A stretch of DNA of 64,000 nt from Hymenoscyphus infarciens. Taxonomy: Eukaryota > Ascomycota > Leotiomycetes > Helotiales > Helotiaceae. The translations under genes and the position numbers were made by a program. The stretch lies in contig LLCB01000063.1 in assembly GCA_001414345.1 (NCBI GenBank), positions 1 to 64,000 on the forward strand, given 5' to 3'. Under the pieces are notes generated by a model. It was not told the origin of the DNA. It did no database searches and saw only the letters and a program-made list of their open reading frames with translations. This document shows positions 20,939 through 32,036 of the stretch, piece by piece; position 1 is the stretch's first letter; each line of letters opens with the position of its first letter.

Positions 20939-23849
20939 TTCTTCGCAAATAGAATCGATGATTAAGAATTTCAAAAAGTTGGTGAAATGAGATGATGTGA
21001 AATGATTGGTTTCAGTACACAAGAAATGTGGTAATCTTTCATTGTATGTGACTATGTTACAACTTAGACTACTTAGACTACGTAGAGTTTAGTTGGGGTT
21101 TGTATTAACTTGTCATAATTTTAGCAAGCCCCGTCAAGTTCAAGTTCTTAGGGTTAGTTGCTCGAAGGTTTGATTTAGTGTTGCTACTAAAAGCGTGGTC
21201 TTAAGACCTTAGCCAGGAAGAGTTTACATAAAATTTATTATGTTGTCATCTTCGCTGAGTGATTTAAAACCCAAAATTCAACCTTTTTAAATAAAAAATT
21301 CATAACAACTTTTGGGGAAAGGGATGGAAGTTGAGTGTTTCAAAATGAGATTACATCATTCGAAAAATTTACCTCAGTAAGTTATGGAATAAATTTGGAA
21401 CTAGGGAATGGGAAAAGGAGAAGTTCATGATATACACACCAAATCTTTGTGACTCTTAGATTGAGGGGAAGAAGGTATGAGTTGAGTTTTCGTTGTAAAA
21501 AATAAATAAATCTAATATTTTCTACGAGTAAAACGAGACGTGGGCAGCTTGTTGGAACAAACGTGCCGAGTTGACTCCGATCCGAACCCGAACCCTATCG
21601 CGCGAGTTAGAGTCTGTTTCAAATGTCGCGTCTGCCTCAATCTACCTAACGTCCATCAATATTATTGGCACGAATGCATCGCAGATAGAGCTTTCTTCCT
21701 ATATTCCCTGATTAATATAAAGCTTGCTAACTTGTTCAAGACACTTTGTGTAGAAATCCCCGGCAAAGAGCGCAATCCACCCTGACCGTTCCATTCATAC
21801 GATGCGAAAACAAATGATACCTGCAGTCTGATTCCTCCCGTCATAGGGGCCACAATCGATCGATGAAACGGTGCGGTGAGAGTCTGGGGAAGTTGCACAC
21901 TGGGCGTCGGTCAGCCTCTCGGTTTCGATGTTGTGCCGGCACCACAAACTCACATACAACCCTCAAGAACCGCAATTGAACTCGGTTTATGATGTTGGCA
22001 CATAACTCTGGCCAGACAGTAAAAACTGGGACAAACAAAATCCTTACCCACACCTATCTGCTAGGGTACCGTTTCAACACAGATAACGCGGGGAAAAGTT
22101 GAAATGATTTCATGATAGCACCCGCTTCGTGTTAAGCTGGTATAGTTTCTTTGATAATGACCCAGACAAGTTTTATTATTCGTTTTCTGCGGACTTGGTT
22201 TCCTTGGACAAGTGCAATCTATCAAGCTGAGAATACCAATGTGGATAGGAATGCTTTTGATGTTTCGACTTTACTGGACAGTGGATGTGTTTTCATGTTG
22301 GCCTCCAGAATATCCGTTTCAAATCGTTGCCCGCAAACCACTTTGAAGTTTAATGCCGAAAGAAGAACAAGGCAGACGAATTCCAAATGGGACAATTGCC
22401 TTGCAATTTCTTCACCGGTTGATTTTTTCTTCCTACAGAGTTGCATTTCTTTACCTATTCTTATTTCTTTGAGTAGTGTGGGAATCGTTTAGCAGCGCGG
22501 GTATCATAGTTGATCCCAATGTCTAGCACTGTAAACCTAGACTAGCTGGCTCTCCGTTATTTAGACTCATTCTCTAGAAAAACTCTAAGGCTGAGCCCTA
22601 GGTGCGGGTAATGGAGCTCCTTGTATTGTAAAAATTGTTTCAGATCAGTTCTGGAAATGGAAGGATATATAAGGAGTTGTGAGGAGAACGTCGTTCCATT
22701 CGTTGACTGTTTACTGCTATTTCGTATGCGCTTGAATTGACCCTATCTAAGGATATTAGTTGTATTAGTAGGGTTTTTGTCCTTGATACGGGGATTGTAA
22801 AGAGCTAAGTCCCTACAGTTTTCGGTCCCTCTTCAAGAACTTAACCTCAATTGTTGTTTAGCTAGTGGTCTCTATGCTGCTCTTTACCTAAATATGATGG
22901 AGGAAAGCACAGTTACCGTATTCCTTCTTATTTGCGCCTTTTACGTCATATCTATGTCTCTTAGCCACTGGCAGAGCAGTTGGGCTTAATCCACTTTGCG
23001 TATTCGCCCTATTCAACTGATACGCACATACGATCCGAAGGGCTGGTATTTTCCGCATTCTGATGCGTGCCGAGCTGATTATGACGCTGGATCAAAAGAC
23101 TGCGCCCATTATCCGAAGTGAAGACTAATCTGATGAATCATACGTTGAATATATATCGTATACATCGAATTCATGTCACGCTTTTGGCGTCTATTGGAGG
23201 CTCAAATGGCGCAGCAGCGGGATTACCGCCGGGAGTACTTTTCGGAAGGTCGACCTCCCGCGGCCAGGTCGCTTGAGTGTGCATAGCAAGCGCCGTGCAT
23301 AAGCCAGCCACGTGTGATTGGAGATATTGACGCTACGAGCAAGGAATTGGCGGCAAGAGATTTTTGTTGCCTTGTATCAGCTCAAGATCAATCTCACCAG
23401 CCACTGAACTCAATCTCACGTAACCCAATCTTTGGCGGGACTCTTCAGTTAGCCGACTAAAGATGAACTTGGGTCAATTAACTTGCTTTACGGCTCCCAA
23501 ACTTGTTCGGTTTTCTCACAGAGACAGTTATCCCTCCAGGAAATGCCCATGTTCTTTGCAGATTCCATCTCAGCCCTAATCTTGCTCTGACGTTCCTGAT
23601 CACTGCCACCCAATTCAACATGGACAATTCTTTTGCATGGCCTTGATTATGGGGGCCGAACATTAAATTCTCCGATGACCAATTTGTTTGCTGTCTTTCG
23701 ACGCTGACTTAATGAAATGACTTGCATACAACATCCAACGGGGGCCGAGTTAGAGTTATACGATTTTGAGTATATACACCACTCGTTCGCGCCATGTATT
23801 GCAGCCGTCATCTCAAGCTCACTCACCTTTAACCACACATTTCTGCAAA
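20939..23849. other. Gene-poor region, no supportable gene
   Basis: Nearly 3 kb with no convincing coding sequence. Frames of 60-113 codons at 21540-22070 and 22151-22492 lack motifs and overlap others. Composition is near normal, not strongly RIP-like. Around 23200-23290 a GC-rich stretch carries several CGG and CCG triplets (for example GGTCGACCTCCCGCGG), possible Zn2Cys6 binding sites upstream of the next gene. Confidence 0.5.
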
Positions 23850-25730
23850 ATGCGCCCGATCAAGGTTGATACAGGAAGCTCGAAGAAGGCAATGTCGAGT
23901 TCTGAGCAGGAACAAAGAGCACCCCAAGTCTGTTCACATTGCAAGAGCATCAAAAAGGGTTGTGACAAGAAGCTACCAAGTTGTAGCCAATGTATCAAGT
24001 AAGTTGATAGACAATCCCGCCCCCAAGATCGGAGCTTTATTGTGGGACGGAGCTTTAGTCATTCTTGTAGGGCTGGTTGATTAAAGGCTTGCTGACTCGT
24101 AACTAGACGTCGAACGATATGTAGATATGGGGAGCCAACAGAACCTCGACGATACGGCGACGAGGTTGTCAACGCGGTCCCGACCATGGACGCCTCTGGT
24201 TCGACCTCGACTTGGACATCAATTCCCAGATCTGTTCTAGGCAGGCTGAATCCAAGCATGAGAGTTTCGATTCTGCTGATGAACTCGATGTCGGACATGA
24301 TTCAATCCAATATCCACGAGCCAAATGCTTCACAATTTTCTACCTCCACAGCCGCGATCTTTCACTCACAAGTTTGCCACATCATTCGAGCAGATGGGCA
24401 TTATGTCGAAGATGTTGTAACTCGATTCTTCAACGGTGTTCATAGGTGGTTGCCGATCATTTCCAGGAAATTGTTCATCGACCGATTCCGAATTCTTCAT
24501 AATGCACCGTCGGCGGACTTCTCAATCCTACTCCTCGCCATGCGTTTGATAACTCAGCATCCTTCTCCTGACCCCGATACCGACCAGGACCGAGAGATCC
24601 TCTATCTCGCGACGAAAACACTATTCGCCCAGGTGCAAGCATTTGTACCAATATCCGTAGCCCTTGTGCAGGCTGGAATCATACTGGCGCGTTACGAGCA
24701 GGCACATGGACTACTTGATGCTGCATACATTTCATGTGGTACGTGTGCGAGGATGGCATTTTCCTTCGGAATCCACAATGCTACATGCTCGGAGGAAGTT
24801 CCGGGAAGTGATGTATGGTACGGCGAAGAAGAAGCTCTTGCAACTTGGTGGGGATTGGTTATTTGTGATAGGTGCGTCTTGACATGATCCATTTTATCGC
24901 TTTACTTACTAGAATAGAATCATTGCAAGTGACAGTCGGATGAATGACCGACCTTTAGCTACCCGACCAATTCGACACGACGACTTTCTACCTTTAGAAG
25001 CCAGCGATATGGCCGGTGATTCCGCAAGCATGGAACCGAAGTATCGATACTATGTTTCTGGAAGTTCTAATCCTAATATTGGCACTTTTGGTCGCGAATG
25101 TCAAGCAATATATGTACTAGGGAAGGTGCAAGTTGCAGTAGAAGATGACGACTTCGGCGAGGCCAACCTTATGGAACTTGGTCGGGAGACCCAAGGCCTT
25201 TTGAGTACAGTTATGAACCAGACAGACGGTAGATGGGGTCACTATAGTGGCGCAGTAATGAGTTTGATTGTGTATGTTTATTCTCCATCCCCGGTTTGGG
25301 TTTCCTAACAAAGAATAGTTCGATGTACACATTACACTGGGCGGCATTAAATTCAGCGAATATTCGAAGACAATTGAGCGGCCCCGAGACAATAAAAGTC
25401 ACCCTCGACACAGTCACGCGAATGGTTATAGATATTGCGCGTGCTTTCAATGCTGAAGTTGGCAATTGTAACGTTGAAGTATTATCACCTGCAATTGGAC
25501 ACATTGTTAAATGCGCACAACACCACATCATGATATGCAAAGACTTTCGGAACGAGCAATGGATCCGGGATTTCGATGAACTGAGAAAGATGTTACGATT
25601 TTTTGCAAGGAGGTGGATAATTGCTGGTATGTTTTAAGGGGTATCTGAAGAATTTTGCTAATAGCTCACAGGCCAAGAACTCCATACATTGACTAAGAGT
25701 GTCGAGTCGGCAGTTTCTATGCCATCATGA
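23850..25730 (+). CDS. Zn2Cys6 fungal-type transcription factor
   Basis: Five exons (23850-23998, 24107-24871, 24918-25271, 25319-25626, 25672-25730) give about 544 residues. Residues 28-55 form the binuclear zinc cluster C-x2-C-x6-C-x6-C-x2-C-x6-C (CSHCKSIKKGC ... CSQC ... C), completed only after the 108-nt first intron, which splits the last Lys before RRTICRYG. The middle holds the fungal-specific TF domain: HRWLPIISRKLFIDRF, an ARMAFSFGIH-like helix, and WWGLVICDR, which joins IIASDSR across intron 2. The factor should be a nuclear DNA-binding regulator recognising CGG half-sites; targets are unknown. Introns 2-4 are 45-47 nt. The ATG in TGCAAAATGCGC is the first in frame close to the zinc cluster; a second at 23892 is possible. 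Confidence 0.88.
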
Positions 25731-27650
25731 CTTGAGTGATACTCGTGGCTAGCCTCCTTGGAAGTCCCCTTCGCTACCGACGAGTATGGCCTTATGACTA
25801 CCCTGACGTTTGACCTTTGCTACAAAAATTTCCCCTTATTTCCTTTCATTTCCAATATAGATTTCTATGATACCCGAGAGCGCATTTTAGACGATAGGTT
25901 GACTCTGGTCCCATTCTTCGGTAAGGATATGAGTGATGTCAACTAGGCGCAGGAACGAGGTTTCAACACCATCGCCATTTGTTTTTATAGGATTTCCGTG
26001 TTCTTGTGTATTATATTGGGCAGATTGTGACGAGAAGGAAAGGGGTTGAAACGGAAAAGTGGCATTTTAGATCAGCCAAGCGAGAGAGTAGGAATTACCG
26101 CGAAACAAAACCACTCTTTGGCGTAAACTTCATATGAGCTTTTAAAGGGGGGTCGAGCTTGGAAGACATTCTTTTCTTGGTCAACTATATCCTGGCCTCG
26201 AAAATTGGACAGATCCAGATTCTCGGCAATTTTTTGTTTATTGTTTTTCTGGCAACAAAGGGCTGCATTTCGGGATTTGCATTATACATGAGCACGCACT
26301 TTAGAGCGTTTGCTTTGCTTCTTTCTTGGTGGCAGGCCATCTCTTTTTTCAGCAGTGTATTTTTACATTGTTTTTATTAGTGCAAAGTTCTGAATTGTTT
26401 CATCATTCTTCTTCTGAATGGTAGAGCACGGCGGAAACAGATTGATTGCAAGTTTGTGAGTGGCTGGGCACATGCAAAATTTCACCTAATTATATGCGCT
26501 CAAATTTTGAAACAAGAATCACAGCCACGAGCTTCAATAAGGATCGGCCGCGATATGTAAATCCTTCCATTTTCTGGACTTTCGAACTAAAGCTCTCAAT
26601 TCGAACCTGGAAATCATCCAAGCAATTGCGTTGTCAATACCACGTGACCAACTCTCCTCATGGAGACACAGCCACACGGATGAGCCACAACCCGATTTCG
26701 GGTAGCACCGATTTCCCGATTTCCAGGATAAATTTTAGGTACAAGCAGTAAGCACTCTAAACGGCGTTTATGAACACGTAAACGCAGTTAGACGCCGCAT
26801 TTCGCCGTTGTTGGGACGGGAGACGATGCTGCCGCGCTTAGTGCTTATTTATTTACCGCGTGGGTTTTGAGGAGTGATGTCAGTTTAGGGATTTCTTTTT
26901 AGTAGGTGGAATGCGGATTTTGGGGTCTGTGCTTTCGGTTGCTCGTTGCCGATGATGTGAGGGGGAAGTTCAAGGGAAAGATGGGATATAAAGAGGTGTT
27001 GGTGTTCTGGCATTTGAATTACGGTCTTCACTTTTCTTGGCTTTGAAAATTCAAAAGCTCCTACTTTCTTTTCGCATCTTAGATTTTATTGCACAAATGA
27101 AGAGTTGTTGTGACCGTATCTGGTCACGAACTGTGAGCGAGCTAGCAGTTATCGAAATCGATAAATATACTACCCCTCGCTAAGGTACAAACCCTTCCGC
27201 AAAACCCCGAGACGAGACACTTGTCCTTGCTAAATTCATTATTTGATAATGATAAATAAAAGATATGGCACAGAATGAGTTGTCATCAAGTAGTAGCCGA
27301 AGCTTACAATTGAAAGTTGAGCCTCGCGGATATTCCCTTTTAAGGGGGGTGTTTCCTCGACAATTTAACCAAAAAAAAAAAGAAATTCGCTAAATGCAAG
27401 CGTCACAACCCCCATTTTGGCCTAAGTTGTGTGACGCTTTTAAATACAGGGAGCAAAATCGCGTCTACAGGCTACAACAAGTGCCCAACAAAATATGAAA
27501 GCAGCCCACTAAAATGGTGCGTATCAGACCAATCACATAATACTCACGTGACTAAGAATAAAATGGGCTTTATCTCCTTCCTTCCATTGAGTTGTCGCTT
27601 TATAGCTGATTATATGAGCTGTCACGATGCTAATTCCCACGTCGCTTTTA
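25731..27650. other. Intergenic, no supportable gene
   Basis: Frames of 62-113 codons occur (25758-25946, 26159-26380, 26446-26751) without motifs. TCACGTG-type palindromes occur near 26641 and 27545. A run of 11 A at 27371-27381 is followed by an imperfect inverted repeat (AAGCGTCACAAC at 27398 and GTTGTGTGACGCTT at 27426). Confidence 0.45.
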
Positions 27651-28235
27651 TCAGAGTACATATCTGAAGTCCTTGTTCTCAAATTCCGTCTTGTCTTGCA
27701 TACCAGCCTCGTTACTTTCATCCTCATTTGCAGGACCATATGTCCGATCTCGATATTTGTTCGTGAAGAACATGTAACCTAACATCATAATTAGCTGTGT
27801 ATAAACTATAAAAACATAGAGAATAACTCCCCAAAAAGTGCTAGATGACAACCTGTTTTTATGGAGTACCCCACTAGTAAGCCAGCCGTCGCACCTTTGT
27901 ACTCCGGCGCTTCCGACTCTTTGACCGCAAAAGGACCAGCAAAATTTCCCCAACAATATGCAGTGCTTGAATTGTCAGTTCAAGTCGAATGAAAAGAGGG
28001 GAAGTCATACAATACCATAGCACTGGCAAAATTTCGATGCGTATATCCCGCCATATTACTGGAAATCGTGACGAGGGAGACTGTAAATCCCACTGATTGT
28101 GCATTAACAAGCCAGAAGCATACCAGTCGACCCCAGGTATTTGAGCGAGGTAGGTATGCCATTAATGCGACAGCGATGGTGCAGAGAATGTTTGCATGTT
28201 GGCCGTCGCGAGTCGAGTTGAAGAATGGTAACTTA
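27651..28235 (-). pseudogene. 3' remnant of an allantoate (Dal5-type) MFS permease
   Basis: Minus-strand sequence encodes the C-terminal part of an anion:cation symporter of the Dal5/allantoate family: MAYLPRSNTWGRLVCFWLVN, SVGFTVSLVTISSNMAGYTH, AYCWGNFAGPF, LLVGYSIKTGCHL, GYMFFTNKYRDRTYGP and the family ending KTEFENKDFRYVL at the stop. A 45-nt intron (27966-28010, GTATGA, TTCAAG) restores AMVFTAYCWGN. A second intron (27795-27841, 47 nt) appears to start with GC instead of GT, a rare or mutated donor. Homology stops at about 28235 with neither start codon nor the first 300-350 residues, precisely where the AT-rich block begins. It is read as a gene truncated by transposon insertion or rearrangement. 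Confidence 0.8.
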
Positions 28236-28520
28236 GGGCCTGTTTGGCTCGCATAAATTATTTAAATATATACATGGATAAATGACAAGATGTCCTAAAT
28301 AGTAACCTCGTATAAGTTGGTGCATATCATCACTTATTTCTTAATATATTAAGTAATCGTTTAGCTCGTGGTACATATGTTGGTGCACATTCACATATTT
28401 TAAGTTTATAACCTAGGTAGTACTGTGAAACTAGTAAGTAGGAAGAGATATACACGAACTTCTAAAGATTTACACCTCTAGAAGTCTAACTCTTTTTTTG
28501 GTAGTGTATGTGTTATTTAT

Positions 28521-28735
28521 ATATCCGGTAATTGACTAATTTACCCCCTAATTAATTCAAAAGGACTATTTTGCCCTCTAATTAATTCAAAAGGACTAAT
28601 TTACCCCTCTTACTAAAAGAGGGGTATTTAGGTTAGAAAAGTGGGATATTCTAGTTAGTAATTATTTACTGTTTTCTGTATATATTTTGACCTAAATTTT
28701 AGTGAATAAAAGCTTATATGTTAAGATAGTAGGAC
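28521..28735. repeat. Transposon-end-like repeat, copy A
   Basis: Begins CCGGTAATTGACTAATTTAC and contains tandem CTAATTAATTCAAAAGGACT units, then GATATTCTAGTTAGTAATTA. A more degraded direct copy lies at 28977-29205. The opening GGTAATTGAC is shared with the long-TIR element at 11945, hinting at related families. Confidence 0.5.
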
Positions 28736-28976
28736 TTAATCGCTTAACTATTATACTAGCTATTTACTACTACTACTAATATGCTAGTACCCTAGTTTAT
28801 TAAGAGGAAGCGCCTCTAAGAGGACCTGGTTGCTATAAGGAGGCACGCGAAAGAGCATCTTAACTATAGCGTATATAAAGCTAATAGTTAGAGTAAGAGT
28901 AAGAGACTATTACGAATAAAGCTATTATAAAGTAGCTTACGAAGTAGGAAGTAGATTTGTAGAAGTAGGTTAATTT

Positions 28977-29205
28977 ATTATATAGTAATTATCTATTTTA
29001 CTCTCTAAATAATGATTTATACCTTAAATATCTCTTAATTAATAAATAATACCTAGAATATCTCTTATTTTTATACCTCTTATTTTTAGAGAGTAAAACT
29101 ATTAAAATAGAGGTATTCTAGTTAGTAAATGTTTACTACTTTTACTATATATCTATACCTATTTTTAAGTAAATTAAAACTATATACTAGGATATCTTAT
29201 AATAT
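28977..29205. repeat. Transposon-end-like repeat, copy B
   Basis: Degraded direct copy of 28521-28735: GTAATTATCTATTTTACTCT at the start and GGTATTCTAGTTAGTAAATG later align with the first copy, mostly with C-to-T differences. It directly precedes the transposase relic and may be its terminal repeat. Confidence 0.45.
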
Positions 29206-29209
29206 TCAA

Positions 29210-31560
29210 GTACTAAAATCTATTCTCTCTCTATCTTCTTCTACTATTACTACTACTACTAATATACTAGCTCTTAAGTATAAGGATAAGGTAGAGTATA
29301 AGTAGTATATAAAGCCTTATTATATAATATTAAAAGAGCTTAATTAATAAGAATAATAAGATAAAGCTATTATAAATAAATTAATAGGTAATTCTATACT
29401 AGTAGACACTAATACTTCAAAGGACGTTATATAAATTAGTTAAGAGTAGCTTACTCTTAAGAAGGTAAAAGAGGCTATAATTATTTATCTAATTAATTAG
29501 AATAAATCCTATAAGATTATAAAGTTAGATAAAGGTTAGTTTATTCTTAAGTATAAAGTAAAAGAGATATATAAATTCTACCTATATATTATCCTTTCTA
29601 AGAAGTCTTAGTATATAATCCTTTAAGTATATACCTCTTACTCTTACCTAACTAATATATATCTTAATTACTATAATAAGAATAGTATATAATATATTCT
29701 TAATACCTATATTAAATCTATTAATTAAGATTCTAACCTTAAAACAAAGAATTTAGTAAATAATAAGAAGTTACTTAGCTAAGATAATACTATACTAAAT
29801 TATTAAATAAATTATACTATCTAAAAGTAATATAAAAAGAGTCTTAAGAAGGAAAAGACTTTATTTATACTTATACTAAATTATATAAAAACGTTCTAAG
29901 ATTCAGATCCTACTTACTATATATATCTTTAAATTAACTAGGAAACTATAGAATTTAAGAGCATATTTATTACTCTAAAACCTCTTTATAATACTACTAA
30001 ATATATCTACTACTTTACTAAGATTAATACTATATATATTTAATTAAAGTTTAAAATAGTACTAGTAATTACTATTATAATTAATACTAATAATAAGATA
30101 TTACTAATTTACTAAGCGTTATTACTAAAAGAGGATAAGAAGTTATAGAAGTAGTACTTTATAAATATAATATATACTTTTTAAACTCTTTAAGTAATAT
30201 ATAAAAATAGTAATAAATAAGTACTAATTAATAACTACTAAAAGAGCCTATAAAAGCAACTTCTAATAACCTTTCTAAAAGCTTATACTCTTATATATTA
30301 TTAGTATATTATAGATAATATCGCCTTTTACTATAATAAGGAATTAAGACAACTTTAGTAGAAACTTTACTATATAAAAGATAAAGATACTTACTAGGAA
30401 ACTCTATTATAAATAGTAAAGTTTAAGAAGAAGTATAGTAATAAAACCCTCTCTAAATATATTACTACTATTCTAACTAATATTTATTCTATATATAAGG
30501 TTATCTTTATTAAGAGACTTTTATAATATAGCTATAATATATTAAATATTATTAAAAGTATTAACTTAGTATAAAGCAAGATTTAGAATCGTCTACTAAT
30601 ATAACTACTTAATAGTATATAGGATTAGGTAATAAAAAAGTTTTATTTATACTATAATTCACCTACTAAATTTAGTAATACTAAGGTCTTAAATAAGCTA
30701 TAGAAGCTCTATCTTAAAAGGCTAGAGTATACTAAAAAGTATAAAGTTATTCCTACTAGTAGAGACGTCTACTAAGTTAATACTCTTAAAAAACATTACT
30801 ACTAAGTCGATCTTAAAGAGCGTACTTACTTATATCTCTCTTTCTAGGATTATTAATTACCTTACTTATATATAATTACTTATTACTAATATCTTATTAT
30901 TAATATTATATAATTCTTCTACTATAGCTATTTACTCTTAAATTATTATATAATATACTATTCTACTTTTAAGCCTTTTCTTATAATTAATAAGCTTTAT
31001 TCTACTCCTAGTATTTTACTACTACTAATTAAGTACTATATAAGATAACTAAAAAAGGTATATATCTACTAAGAGTATTAACTATCGAATTATAAGTATT
31101 ATAATTACTAAGAAGTTAGCTATAATTTAAGAACATATATAGGTATACTATTAGCTTATAAGCATATATAAAAGGTAAAAGAGGTAGTTTTTAGGAAAGA
31201 TAGTAACTAATTAAGTAATAACGAGTTTAAAGACTAAGAAGTCTTCTTTAAAAATATTAATAATAATCCTCTCTAGTAATCTAATCTTACTACTACTAAT
31301 AAAGTACAAAATACCTTTTATTATTAAAACCGAGTTTTAGAATCTCTTAAAAATAAGAATAAGAATAAGAATAGAGATAGTAGAGAGGAATATAAAGAGG
31401 AATTTAATAGCTTTTCTAATAGCTTAGAGGACTTTTTCCTATTATCTAAGCTACTATTAGAGGAGCTATTTAAGTTCGACGAACTCTTAATTATAAGTAA
31501 TAATAGCAAAACCGAGCGAGCTATAGAGAGCGTATAACGTCGATATAATATTACTAGTAG
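29210..31560 (+). pseudogene. MULE-type transposase relic (RIP-degraded)
   Basis: Reading the + strand through many stops gives a protein trace ending in two MULE hallmarks. At 30806-30880 a SWIM-type zinc-finger trace (V-D-L-K-E-R-T-Y-L-Y, then L-P-Y-L-Y) has Tyr where C-x-C and C-x-H are expected. At 31097-31138 a C-x2-C-x4-H-x4-C knuckle is visible with all four ligands read as Tyr (ending Y-N-L-R-T-Y, family pattern HN-x-RTC). Tyr for Cys or His is one transition per codon. The upstream 1.5 kb fits a transposase core in length, but I could not place the DDE residues. Frame shifts cannot be excluded. Confidence 0.6.
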
Positions 31561-31845
31561 AAGAGGAATTAATAAGCGATTTATTAAGCTAGGAGTATAC
31601 TCTAACGTTTTAAGTACTTAAGATAAGAAGGAAAAGCGATAATTAAGTAATAGTTAAAATATAATCGATAAGTATTATTACTATATAGATCGAGAGCGTA
31701 TAGTAGATATTAATAGACGTTGCCTTATACTATTAATATTAGATTAATTATATAGAGTAAAGGTAGTAGAGTAGGAGTAGAAGTAGGAGTAGGAGAATAT
31801 AGACGTTTAGAGCGAAATTAGTATAGATAGTACTAAGCTAAGAAT

Positions 31846-32036
31846 TATAATAGTCCTAGTCATATACGTTACTCACGTGACCAGGTTAGCCTAAGGCTTT
31901 GCCGAGGCTTCGCTTAATATATATAAATAAAGCTAGAGTGTTTATACTCTTTGCTTTTCTCTTTAGTTTAGTTTTCCTTAATATTAGGTACTATTTTATA
32001 AGTACTCTCTTTATATATTTATAGAGGGCTATTATA
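31846..32036 (+). repeat. 5' LTR (191 bp)
   Basis: Begins TATAATAG and ends CTATTATA (an inverted pair; originally perhaps TG...CA before RIP). It matches 37459-37649 over its full length; differences are mostly C/T or G/A. It retains more GC (TTACTCACGTGACC) than the 3' copy. Confidence 0.88.

Noticed and set aside
20322..20948. 208-codon minus-strand frame and several plus-strand frames
   Set aside because: Shadows of the GT31 glycosyltransferase, which occupies another minus-strand frame with clear motifs.
31324..31509. 61-codon Leu/Ser-rich minus frame in the AT block
   Set aside because: Low-complexity frame in RIP sequence, antisense to the MULE relic.
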